The position numbers were made by a program, and so were the translations under genes. From contig SBEH01000007.1 in the NCBI GenBank assembly GCA_009668945.1, positions 1 to 64,000 on the forward strand: 64,000 nt of DNA. Reading direction: 5' to 3'. The stretch comes from Actinomycetota bacterium (GTDB taxonomy: Bacteria; Actinomycetota; Coriobacteriia; Anaerosomatales; Anaerosomataceae). The notes below the pieces were generated by a model, which worked only from the letters and a program-made list of their open reading frames with translations, ran no database searches and was not told where the DNA came from. Shown here one piece after another: positions 18,392 to 28,164 of this stretch; the first letter of the stretch is position 1; each line of letters opens with the position of its first letter.

Positions 18392-19165
18392 GTGCCGACC
18401 ACCCTTGCACTAACAGTCGCATACGACGGCCGAGGCTTCGCCGGGTTCGCCCGGCAGCCCGGGCTAGTGACGGTGCAGGGTCGGCTCGAAACGGCGCTGG
18501 CGACCGTGTTCCGTCAGGAGGTCGAGACGGTGGGCGCGGGACGCACCGATGCGGGTGTTCACGCGCTAGCGCAGGTGGTCAGCTGTGTAGTCGAATCGGA
18601 CGAAGTCGACACCGGTACCGCACTACGCTCGCTGAACGCGCTCGTCGGCGATGGCATCGTCGTCACTGGTGTTCGGATGGCAGCGCCCGACTTCGACGCC
18701 CGCCGTTCGGCGGTGGCCCGCGAGTATCGGTATCGGATCGCACCGGGTCCCGTTCCGCCGATGTTCCTGGCTCCGTACTCGTGGTGGGTGAAGGGGACCC
18801 TGGACCTTGAGACCATGCGGGCCGCAGGCTCGAGCCTCGTGGGTGAACACGACTTCAAGTCGTTCTGTGTTGCGGCATCCGCTGAGGGCATCCGTACTCA
18901 TCGGCGTCTGTACGTGGTGGAAATGGGCCCCGAGACGGCGATGGGCGAGCAATCGATCGTGATGAGGGTCGTCGGGAACGCCTTCCTGCACTCGATGGTG
19001 CGCGCAATCGTGGGAAGCCTCGTCGAGGTAGGTCTCGGCCGTCGTCCGGCAGGCTGGATGGCCGAGGCACTCGCCGCGCGCGACCGTACCGCAGCTGGTC
19101 CAACGGCCCCTGCAGCCGGCCTCACGCTCTGGCACGTCACGTACCCTGAAGAGTGCTGGCGATAG
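18392..19165 (+). CDS. truA: tRNA pseudouridine(38-40) synthase TruA
   Basis: Makes pseudouridine at positions 38-40 of the tRNA anticodon arm. The catalytic Asp53 lies in the GAGRTDAGVHA motif, and AYDGRGFAGFARQPG at the N-terminus is typical. Length is 257 aa. The GTG start follows a GGGGGT tract. It is 10 nt after ecfT and probably ends that operon. Confidence 0.95.
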   Translation: MPTTLALTVAYDGRGFAGFARQPGLVTVQGRLETALATVFRQEVETVGAGRTDAGVHALAQVVSCVVESDEVDTGTALRSLNALVGDGIVVTGVRMAAPDFDARRSAVAREYRYRIAPGPVPPMFLAPYSWWVKGTLDLETMRAAGSSLVGEHDFKSFCVAASAEGIRTHRRLYVVEMGPETAMGEQSIVMRVVGNAFLHSMVRAIVGSLVEVGLGRRPAGWMAEALAARDRTAAGPTAPAAGLTLWHVTYPEECWR

Positions 19166-19178
19166 CGCCTCAGGCGCT
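19164..19178 (+). terminator. Short hairpin overlapping the truA stop
   Basis: AGCGCC (19164-19169), loop TCA, GGCGCT (19173-19178), overlapping the TAG stop of truA and followed by a GC-rich stretch. It is a weak terminator candidate before the rplM promoter. Confidence 0.4.
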
Positions 19179-19234
19179 CGGGCCCGCGGGTCGCTGCGCG
19201 CGTGATGATGAATGGACACGCCCGGCACCGTTTG

Positions 19235-19263
19235 TTGACACCCCCAGGGCGCGCGGCTAGACT
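19235..19263 (+). promoter_or_regulatory. Consensus sigma-70 promoter for rplM-rpsI
   Basis: TTGACA (19235-19240), 17-nt spacer, TAGACT (19258-19263): the best match to the housekeeping consensus in the window. A start site near 19270 would give a leader of about 65 nt before the rplM TTG. This fits an independent, highly expressed L13-S9 operon. Confidence 0.85.
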
Positions 19264-19335
19264 ACAAGGGTTCGTTTCGAGAGCCCCGTGAACTCGACAA
19301 ACGACCACGTCCAGCATGGTTTCTTGGAGGAACTC

Positions 19336-19770
19336 TTGAAGACCTACTACGCCAAGCCAGGCGAGGTGGAGCGCGAGTGGCTGCTCGTGGATGCCACTGA
19401 CGTCCCCCTCGGCAGACTGGCGAGCGAAGTCGCATCCATCCTCAAAGGGAAGCGCAAGCCGCAGTACACTCCGAACGTCGACACAGGTGACTTCGTCATC
19501 GTCGTCAACGCATCGAAGGTCAAGCTCACCGGCAACAAGCTCGCCGACAAGAAGAAGTACCGTCACTCCGGCTACCCGGGCGGCCTGAAGGAGACCCCGA
19601 TCTCCGAGATGCTCGCCAAGCGCCCGGAGCGCGTCATCGAAGGCGCGGTCAAGGGCATGCTGCCGAAGAACACACTCGGACGGGCGATGGGCAAGAAGCT
19701 CAAGGTGTACGGCGGAGCCGAACACCCGCACGAGGCCCAAAGCCCCCGTCAGATCACCCTGGAGGTCTAG
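19336..19770 (+). CDS. rplM: 50S ribosomal protein L13
   Basis: L13 is an early 50S assembly protein. [19 protein letters not shown] opens the protein and [14 protein letters not shown] follows, both standard. The TTG at 19336 (144 aa) is chosen because GGAGG ends 5 nt upstream; a GTG at 19288 would add 16 non-homologous residues. It lies 3 nt before rpsI under the strong upstream promoter. Confidence 0.95.
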   Translation: MKTYYAKPGEVEREWLLVDATDVPLGRLASEVASILKGKRKPQYTPNVDTGDFVIVVNASKVKLTGNKLADKKKYRHSGYPGGLKETPISEMLAKRPERVIEGAVKGMLPKNTLGRAMGKKLKVYGGAEHPHEAQSPRQITLEV

Positions 19771-19773
19771 CGC

Positions 19774-20172
<399 letters not shown>

Positions 20173-20203
20173 ACGGCCATAGCGCCGCATCACTGTTATC
20201 ATC

Positions 20204-20229
20204 AAGGCCCGCCCGAAACGGCGGGCCTT
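20204..20229 (+). terminator. Terminator hairpin after rpsI
   Basis: AAGGCCCGCC (20204-20213) pairs with GGCGGGCCTT (20220-20229) around CGAAAC, a 10-bp stem 31 nt after rpsI, followed by GTGTG. It separates rplM-rpsI from glmM, which begins 24 nt later. Confidence 0.7.
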
Positions 20230-20253
20230 GTGTGCAAGAGAGGGGCGCATCGC

Positions 20254-21588
20254 ATGGGCAGGCTCTTCGGCACAGACGGCGTGCGCGGTATCGCGAACAG
20301 CGAACTGACGCCCGAGATGGCGTTCAAGCTCGGTGAGGCCGCCGGGCACTTCCTTGGGCAGAAGAGCCGGGGACGAATCGTCGTCGGGATGGACACCAGG
20401 CTCTCGGGCGACATGCTCGAGGCCTCGCTTGTTGCGGGCGTCTGCTCGACCGGGGTGACTGCATTGCGTGCCGGCGTGGTTCCGACGCCCGCGGTTGCCT
20501 TCCTCACCAAGGACGTGCGGGCGGATGGCGGCGTGGTGATCTCGGCATCGCACAACCCCGCCGAGTACAACGGCATCAAGTTCTTCGACCGCGACGGCTT
20601 CAAGCTTCCGGACGAGATCGAGGCCGAGATCGAGGAGTTCCTGGTTGCCGAGCGCGACTGGGAGCGGCCCGTCGGAGCCGGCGTCGGGCGGGCGGAGTGC
20701 CTCGCTGACGGCGCGGATCGCTACATCGCCCATGCCGTGTCCACAGTCCCCGGTCGCCTCGACGGGCTGAGGATCGCCATGGACTGCGGTCATGGCGCGG
20801 CAGCCGTGACCTCGCCAGCAGCGTTCGCGGCACTCGGGGCCGAAGTGACGGCCATCAACTGCGACTGGGACGGCACCGACATCAACCGCGGGTGCGGCTC
20901 AACGCACATGGATGTAATCGCCAGCATGGTGCGTGACGGGCAGTACGACCTCGGCATATCGCACGACGGTGACGCCGATCGGGTGCTGGCTGTCGACGAG
21001 CATGGATCTGTGATCGACGGCGACGCGATCATGACGATCTGCGCGATCGATCTGCTCGAGCGCCGTGCGCTGCCAGGCAAGACCGTAGTCACAACAGTCA
21101 TGAGCAACCTCGGCTTCGAGAAGGTGCTGCACGAGCGCGGCATATCGGTCGTCAAGACCCGCGTGGGCGATCGCTACGTGCTCGATCAGATGCGCACCTC
21201 CGGTGCGGTATTCGGCGGAGAACAGTCCGGACACGTGATCTTCCTTGAGCATGCGAGCACCGGAGACGGGCTGATCACGGCGCTTCAGCTCGCGGCGGTG
21301 ATCCGGCGGTCCGGGAAGCGCCTGTCGGAGCTGGCGGGCGTGATGACCCACTACCCGCAGGTGCTCTTGAACGTGCCCGTGAACCACCGCGAGCTGTTCT
21401 CCGCGAGCTCTGTCATCGCGCAGGCGGTCCGTGAGGCCGAGGCCGAACTTGCCGAGGACGGCCGCGTCCTTGTCCGCACGTCCGGCACCGAGCCGCTTGT
21501 CCGGGTCATGGTGGAGGCCGCCGAGGAAGCGCGGGCCCGCGAGATCGCCGAGCGGATAGCCGGTGTCGTACGCGGCGAACTCGGGTAG
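20254..21588 (+). CDS. glmM: Phosphoglucosamine mutase
   Basis: Converts glucosamine-6-phosphate to glucosamine-1-phosphate for UDP-GlcNAc and peptidoglycan. The phosphoserine loop SASHNP (Ser99), the metal loop DGDADR and the sugar-phosphate loop RTSGTEPLVRVM are all visible. Length is 444 aa. The ATG at 20254 (MGRLFGTDGVRG) is preceded by AGAGAGGGG. glmS, which makes its substrate, is the next gene, behind a ribozyme. Confidence 0.96.
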   Translation: MGRLFGTDGVRGIANSELTPEMAFKLGEAAGHFLGQKSRGRIVVGMDTRLSGDMLEASLVAGVCSTGVTALRAGVVPTPAVAFLTKDVRADGGVVISASHNPAEYNGIKFFDRDGFKLPDEIEAEIEEFLVAERDWERPVGAGVGRAECLADGADRYIAHAVSTVPGRLDGLRIAMDCGHGAAAVTSPAAFAALGAEVTAINCDWDGTDINRGCGSTHMDVIASMVRDGQYDLGISHDGDADRVLAVDEHGSVIDGDAIMTICAIDLLERRALPGKTVVTTVMSNLGFEKVLHERGISVVKTRVGDRYVLDQMRTSGAVFGGEQSGHVIFLEHASTGDGLITALQLAAVIRRSGKRLSELAGVMTHYPQVLLNVPVNHRELFSASSVIAQAVREAEAELAEDGRVLVRTSGTEPLVRVMVEAAEEARAREIAERIAGVVRGELG

Positions 21589-21639
21589 CGGGGCGGCAAC
21601 CGTTCGGTGGCACGGCCGGGTCCGGCCCGGGGGCTCTGT

Positions 21640-21645
21640 TAGAAT
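21640..21645 (+). promoter_or_regulatory. -10 element before the glmS leader
   Basis: TAGAAT, a good -10 hexamer, lies about 55 nt before the glmS ribozyme cleavage site. No clear -35 is seen 16-18 nt upstream; that stretch is GC-rich and contains GGCCGG-GT-CCGGCC. It could start a glmS transcript separate from glmM. Confidence 0.4.
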
Positions 21646-21692
21646 GCACCGTGACTGAGATTGGCGCGAAAGGAGCCGCCTCCCGAAGGATG

Positions 21693-21838
21693 AACGCTAG
21701 CGCCAGGCCTGGTGTGAGTGCGCATCAGGTGACGAGGTGAGGACCTATCGAGAGACTCGGCGGATGGTCCTCCGGCCCCTAACCGGGGTCGAAACGGTAC
21801 GCGACAAAGCCCGCGGGCGACCGCGGAGACAAACCGCT
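21693..21838 (+). ncRNA. glmS ribozyme (GlcN6P-activated self-cleaving riboswitch)
   Basis: The RNA cleaves itself when bound to glucosamine-6-phosphate and so turns glmS down. Core elements appear in order: AGCGCCAG (cleavage between A21699 and G21700), a CCTG/CAGG stem, TGACGAGG (21730-21737), a P3 helix GAGGACC/GGTCCTC enclosing TATCGA and TCGGCGGAT, CCTCCGG, a P4-like hairpin CGGCCCC/GGGGTCG, then two ACAAA segments in the downstream pseudoknot region. It lies 117 nt before the glmS ATG. Outer limits are approximate. Confidence 0.94.
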
Positions 21839-21934
21839 GCCGGACCGGTCATCGAACATGCTGCGGCACGCCGTGCCCCCGCGCGGCACTCGCGATCCGA
21901 GGATGCGCACACCGCAGCCACCACCTTTCACCTC

Positions 21935-21949
21935 CTCCCGAAAGGGGAG
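21935..21949 (+). promoter_or_regulatory. Hairpin holding the glmS ribosome binding site
   Basis: CTCCC (21935-21939) can pair with GGGAG (21945-21949), loop GAAAG. The 3' strand is the SD (AAAGGGGAG), which ends 5 nt before the ATG. This could tune translation after ribozyme cleavage. It is a small stem, and its role is inferred. Confidence 0.45.
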
Positions 21950-21954
21950 CATCC

Positions 21955-23781
<1,827 letters not shown>

Positions 23782-23801
23782 CGGTGGCCGGAGGACAGCA
23801 C

Positions 23802-24284
23802 ATGATCACCGGACTCGGCGTGGACATCGTCGAGATCGAACGCATGCGCGAAGCGCTCGCCCGGCGGCCGCGCCTGAAGGAGCGCCTCTTCTCTGAGGAG
23901 GAGCGGGCCTACTGTGAGAGCCGCAACATGCCCGAGATCCACTACGCGATGCGCTTCGCCGCCAAAGAGGCGGTGCTCAAGGCGCTCGGAACCGGATTCT
24001 CAGGCATGCGTTTCCGCGACGTAGAAGTGATGAGGGATGAGCGCGGCAGGCCCGTACCCAGGCTCTCCGGGCGTGCCGCCGAGGTCGCTGACGCCGCGGG
24101 CGTCGTGGAGATGCATCTCTCGCTCTCGTTCACCCACACGAACGCCGTCGCCTCGGCCGTGGCGATCACCGAGCAGATGCGTCCGCGCAAAGAGCCCGAG
24201 CTGGACACTCCTCAGGGGCGCCTGAGCGCATCGTTCAAGAGTGCGAAGTCGCTGCTGGACGAGGTGGGGAACGAAGAGTCATAG
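23802..24284 (+). CDS. acpS: Holo-[acyl-carrier-protein] synthase
   Basis: Transfers the 4'-phosphopantetheine arm of CoA to acyl carrier protein. The N-terminal GLGVDIVEIERM (metal Asp) and FAAKEAVLKALGTGF (Glu) motifs are intact. The ATG at 23802 follows CCGGAGGAC. At 160 aa it is about 35 residues longer than usual; the charged C-terminal extension (from about residue 125) has no recognised domain. It follows glmS after 20 nt. Confidence 0.93.
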   Translation: MITGLGVDIVEIERMREALARRPRLKERLFSEEERAYCESRNMPEIHYAMRFAAKEAVLKALGTGFSGMRFRDVEVMRDERGRPVPRLSGRAAEVADAAGVVEMHLSLSFTHTNAVASAVAITEQMRPRKEPELDTPQGRLSASFKSAKSLLDEVGNEES

Positions 24285-24334
24285 CGTCTGGTTGTCCGCC
24301 GCCGTGTTGAGCTGGCGCGCCCGAGGGGGTCGGA

Positions 24335-25846
24335 ATGCACTACGCGTTCACCGCCGAGCAGATGCGTGCGATCGAGGATCGCGCTGATGCGGACGGAGTC
24401 GCCACCGTCGCCGAACTGATGCGCCGAGCAGGAGCGACGCTTGCCGCTGAGGTCTCGCGACGCGTGCCGTCCGGACCTGTCGTTGCCGTGTGTGGAACGG
24501 GCAACAATGGCGGTGACGGTTGGGTGGCGGCGAAGCTCCTCCACGAAGCGGGACGAGATGTCCGGGTGGTTGCACTTGCGGCCCCGGGCGACCTCTCGGG
24601 TTCTGCCGCTGATGCCGCGGTCGAGGCCACCCGTGCGGGCGTGCCGTTCGACCTCTGCGGACAACACCGTCCGCTCGAGCGTACGGCTGTGGTGATCGAT
24701 GCGCTCTTCGGCTTCGGCCTGCGCGGAGCCATGCGAGAACCGGCCGCGCGGCTCGTTCCCGAGATCGCGCTATGCGGAGCTGCGGTGATCGCGGCCGACG
24801 TGCCGTCAGGTGTTGATGCGGACACCGGGGCGGTCACCGGTGCGGCGGTGAGTGCCGACGTGACGGTCACATTCACCGCGCGGAAGCCCGGACTCCTGAT
24901 ATACCCGGGTGCATCGTTCGCGGGCGAGGTGGTGGTCGCCGACATCGGCGTCCCGAAGGAGATGCTGAGCGCGCCGGGTGCGCTGGAGCTTCCCGGGGTG
25001 GCCGATGTGTCGAGTCTTCTGCCCGTGGCGCCGCCTGACGCGCACAAGGGCTCGCGGGGCAGGGTGGCGATCGTCGCCGGTTCGCGCGCGTACGCGGGGG
25101 CAGCGGTGCTCGCAGCGCAAGGCGCGCTTCGAATGGGGGCAGGCTACGTGTACGCGGTCGTGCCCGAGGTGATAGGAGATGTCATTCGCGCCTCCCTGCC
25201 GGGAGCGATCGTTCGGGCTGTACCGGCGGCCGCGGACGGCACTGTGGCCAGGCTCGATGCCGTCCTCTCCTCGGTAGCTGATGCCGATGCTGTCGTCGTC
25301 GGCCCGGGGCTCACGACCGCTCCGGGCGTCGGAGAGGTCGTGCACGCGCTCCTAACGAACGTGTCCGTGCCGCTCGTGCTGGATGCGGATGCGCTCAACG
25401 CGCTCGCCGGTGACATGGCTGCGATCGACTCGCGGACCGCGCCACTAGTGCTGACGCCCCATCCGGGGGAGGCGTCCCGGCTGCTCGGCATATCCGCTGA
25501 AGGGGTGCAGGCCGATCGTGTCGGCGCGGCCCTGGCACTGTCGCGGGGGCATCATGTGTGCCTTCTCAAGGGCGCGCGCACAGTGATCGCAGGCGCAGGG
25601 CGCAGCGCGCTGATACTCACCGGGAACGCAGGGCTCGCACGCGCGGGCTCGGGCGACGTGCTAGCAGGCATGGCGGGCACGCTACTCGCCCAGGGAGTCG
25701 CGCCGTTCGACGCGGCGGTGCTTTCGGCGCACCTGCACGGCCGCGCCGCAGAGTACGGGACTGCAGCTCTCACCGAGACATGCTTCACATCCGCTGACAT
25801 CGTCACGTTCCTGCCGGAAGCTGTGCGCGAGCTGACGGGCGGGTAG
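24335..25846 (+). CDS. nnr: Bifunctional NAD(P)HX epimerase / ADP-dependent NAD(P)HX dehydratase
   Basis: Repairs hydrated NADH and NADPH. The N-terminal YjeF domain (about 1-210) carries GTGNNGGDGWVAA and epimerises the hydrate. The C-terminal ribokinase-like dehydratase (about 225-503) shows HKGSRGRVAIVAGS and the nucleotide loop GNAGLARAGSGDVLAGM. Both halves look intact in 503 aa, as in the E. coli fusion. It is the second gene of an acpS-nnr-CBS-alr series, an order common in Gram-positives. Confidence 0.94.
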   Translation: MHYAFTAEQMRAIEDRADADGVATVAELMRRAGATLAAEVSRRVPSGPVVAVCGTGNNGGDGWVAAKLLHEAGRDVRVVALAAPGDLSGSAADAAVEATRAGVPFDLCGQHRPLERTAVVIDALFGFGLRGAMREPAARLVPEIALCGAAVIAADVPSGVDADTGAVTGAAVSADVTVTFTARKPGLLIYPGASFAGEVVVADIGVPKEMLSAPGALELPGVADVSSLLPVAPPDAHKGSRGRVAIVAGSRAYAGAAVLAAQGALRMGAGYVYAVVPEVIGDVIRASLPGAIVRAVPAAADGTVARLDAVLSSVADADAVVVGPGLTTAPGVGEVVHALLTNVSVPLVLDADALNALAGDMAAIDSRTAPLVLTPHPGEASRLLGISAEGVQADRVGAALALSRGHHVCLLKGARTVIAGAGRSALILTGNAGLARAGSGDVLAGMAGTLLAQGVAPFDAAVLSAHLHGRAAEYGTAALTETCFTSADIVTFLPEAVRELTGG

Positions 25847-25896
25847 AATCATCTCCGAGCGGCCGACTCGCGACCGCCGAGGACCACGGAGGTACC

Positions 25897-26358
25897 ATGG
25901 CCGATCTCACCGCACGCGACATCATGACGCCCGACCCCATCACCGTCACGGGCGGGCTCTCGGTGACCGACGCCGCACGGCTGATGGTCGAGCACAAGGT
26001 CGGCGCGCTGCCGGTCCTCGAAGGCGACACGATGGTCGGGCTCGTGACCGAGGACGACTTGATCATGCAGGACGTGAAGGTCGAGTTCCCGACGTACCTG
26101 CACCTTCTGGACGGGTTCATCATGTATCCCCCGGCTACGGCGAAGTTCGAGTCGGAGCTGAAGAAGGCCGTCGGTGCTACGGTCGCAGACGTCATGACGA
26201 CCGAACCGGTCACGGTAGAGGCGGGCAGCAGCGTGAGCGACGTTGCGACTCTGATGATCGAGCGCGAGGTCGACCGCGTGCCGGTGATGGACGGCGGCAA
26301 GCTTGTGGGGGTCGTCAGCAAGTCCGACATCGTACGCTCGCTGATCGCCGAGGGCTAG
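25897..26358 (+). CDS. Two-CBS-domain protein
   Basis: 153-aa soluble protein made of two CBS domains: TARDIMTPDPITV...ALPVLEGDTMVGLVTEDDL (residues 4-55) and VADVMTTEPVTV...VPVMDGGKLVGVVSKSDI (about 95-148), linked by a 35-residue helical insert. CBS pairs usually bind adenine nucleotides or SAM and regulate a partner; the partner here is not known. GGAGGT precedes the ATG. It lies between nnr and alr; a TAGAAT at 25844-25849 could be a -10. Confidence 0.85.
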   Translation: MADLTARDIMTPDPITVTGGLSVTDAARLMVEHKVGALPVLEGDTMVGLVTEDDLIMQDVKVEFPTYLHLLDGFIMYPPATAKFESELKKAVGATVADVMTTEPVTVEAGSSVSDVATLMIEREVDRVPVMDGGKLVGVVSKSDIVRSLIAEG

Positions 26359-26361
26359 TCC

Positions 26362-27483
26362 ATGGAGTACCGTCGCGGCGCCTGGGCCGACGTCGACCTC
26401 GGGGCGATCGCACGCAACGTGCGTGCTCTCAAGGCTCTGACGCCGCCTGCGACGGCGTTCATGGCGGTAGTGAAGGCCGACGGATACGGCCATGGCGCGC
26501 TGGAAGTGGCGCGGGCCGCGGTCTCGGCCGGTGCGGACCGGCTCGGCGTGGCTACTCTGGAGGAGGCCATCGCGCTGCGGGAAGCGGGCGTGAGGGCGCC
26601 GCTGCACGTACTCGCCGAGGTTCCCGCGGATGGCGCGCCCCTGGTAGTCGAGCATGGCATCATCGCAACGGTGGCCACCCGCGAGGTCGCCCTGGCTCTC
26701 AGCCGCGCCGCAACGGACGCGCAGCGCGCGGCGGTCGGTCATCTCAAGGTCGACACCGGGATGAACCGTATCGGCGTCCGCGCGGAGGAGGCGGGCGAGT
26801 TCGGAGCCTGGGTCGCCAACCTGCCAGGTGTCGAACTCGAGGGCGTGTTCACCCACTTTGCGACCGCCGACACGCCCGGTGACTGGGAGTTCGACCGGCA
26901 GGTAGAACGCTTCCGCGTGGCGCTCGAGTCGCTGCGAACCGAGGGCGTCCGACCGCGACTGGCGCACACGGCCAACAGCGCTGCGACGATCCTGCACCCG
27001 CAGACGCATCTCGACATGGTCCGTTGCGGGATCTCGGTCTACGGTCTCCATCCTTCCGAAGCGACCCGGGGCAAGATCGCTCTCGATCCGGCGATGAGCG
27101 TCAAGGCCAGCCTTTCGTTCGTGAAACGGGTAGGTCTTGGCGACGGTGTCAGCTACGGCCTCACATGGCACGCCGGGGGCCCCGCGACGATCGCCACGCT
27201 GCCCCTCGGTTACGCAGACGGGGTGCACCGGGTCCTGTCCGGCCGGATGAGCGTCCTTATAGGCGGACGCCGATGTGTGCAAGTGGGCCGGATCTGCATG
27301 GACCAGCTCATGGTCGAGGTCCCTCCCGGGGTGGATGCGCACGCTGGCGACGAGGCGGTTCTCGTCGGGACGCAGGGTACCGAGTGCATCGGAATGGACG
27401 AGGTTGCCGATCTCGCCGGCACGATCAACTACGAGCTCGCATGCGGCTTCGCGTTGCGCCTGGAGCGCCGCTACTCCCGCTAG
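26362..27483 (+). CDS. alr: Alanine racemase
   Basis: PLP enzyme that makes D-alanine for peptidoglycan. The PLP lysine Lys38 is in MAVVKADGYGHGA and the catalytic Tyr265 in GDGVSYGLTW, the same position as in the well-studied Geobacillus enzyme. Length is 373 aa. It starts 3 nt after the CBS gene. A 263-nt gap follows before the ATPase operon. Confidence 0.95.
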   Translation: MEYRRGAWADVDLGAIARNVRALKALTPPATAFMAVVKADGYGHGALEVARAAVSAGADRLGVATLEEAIALREAGVRAPLHVLAEVPADGAPLVVEHGIIATVATREVALALSRAATDAQRAAVGHLKVDTGMNRIGVRAEEAGEFGAWVANLPGVELEGVFTHFATADTPGDWEFDRQVERFRVALESLRTEGVRPRLAHTANSAATILHPQTHLDMVRCGISVYGLHPSEATRGKIALDPAMSVKASLSFVKRVGLGDGVSYGLTWHAGGPATIATLPLGYADGVHRVLSGRMSVLIGGRRCVQVGRICMDQLMVEVPPGVDAHAGDEAVLVGTQGTECIGMDEVADLAGTINYELACGFALRLERRYSR

Positions 27484-27746
27484 ACACACCGTGGCGGCCG
27501 CGACCGTCGGCTCTCGTGTCGCGATACCGGTACGGCGACTCCTCACATCCTGCGGATTTTGTCCGAACACCTAGCAGGAGTTCGCCTTCATGTTGGCGAA
27601 CAACGCCCTAAGACGGGAACGCGTTAGCGCTCCCGCCCGCCTGTTGCGGCCTGAAGGCAGACCCCGGTAGGGGCCGCAGCGACACAGGACAGGAACTCCG
27701 GCGTGAGCAACAGCCTGCACGCGTGCCGGCAACAAGGAGAGTTCTC
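27484..27746 (+). other. Structured non-coding leader before the V/A-ATPase operon
   Basis: A 263-nt gap with no credible ORF but several strong stems. GTTCGCC (27581-27587) pairs with GGCGAAC (27596-27602). CGGGA/CGC (27614-27622) pairs with GCG/TCCCG (27627-27635). CTGTTGC (27641-27647) pairs with GCAACAG (27707-27713), closing a 73-nt domain that can also form GCGGCC (27646-27651) with GGCCGC (27672-27677). The AAGGAGA of the first ATPase gene follows at 27734. It resembles a cis-regulatory RNA; no known class could be assigned. Confidence 0.5.
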
Positions 27747-28115
27747 ATGGACGAGAAGGTTCTGGAGGAGATCAGAGTCCATCAGGATGCGGTGACACGG
27801 GACGCCAGCTCGCCCCTGTACCAGATTCGTGAGAAGGAGATGGAGATCTCAGGGCGTGTCTTCGCCGCCCGAAACCAGGCGGACAAGATGATCAGCGATG
27901 CCCGCCAGCGCGCCCTCGACATCGTGCGGAGCGCACACGCAGACGCCGAGCGTCTTGCCAAGGAGCATTCCGACAAGGTACTCGCCGATATCGAGGGCTC
28001 CATCGAGGACGTCAAGACGCAGGGCGTGGCAGAGGTCGAGCAGCTCAAAGTGGAACTCGCGGCGCGTCATGCCGAAGCGGCCGACTTCGTGGTGAAGCTG
28101 GTCACCCAGGTCTGA
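27747..28115 (+). CDS. V/A-type ATPase stalk subunit G/H
   Basis: 122-aa, almost fully alpha-helical, charged protein with a long coiled coil and many Ala/Glu/Lys heptads. As the first gene of a V/A-ATPase operon this is the position of the peripheral stalk subunit G (also called H), which pairs with subunit E. ATG at 27747 with AAGGAGA 6 nt upstream. Sequence conservation in this family is low, so the call rests mainly on context and helix pattern. Confidence 0.8.
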   Translation: MDEKVLEEIRVHQDAVTRDASSPLYQIREKEMEISGRVFAARNQADKMISDARQRALDIVRSAHADAERLAKEHSDKVLADIEGSIEDVKTQGVAEVEQLKVELAARHAEAADFVVKLVTQV

Positions 28116-28164
28116 AGCACGCAACAAGTGGGGGTATCCCGGTGAATCGGGGAGGAGGGTGCGT

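Noticed and set aside
27484-27746. Assignment of the ATPase leader to a named riboswitch class
   Set aside because: I could not match conserved bases of c-di-AMP, c-di-GMP, purine or sodium classes from memory; only 'structured leader' is supported.
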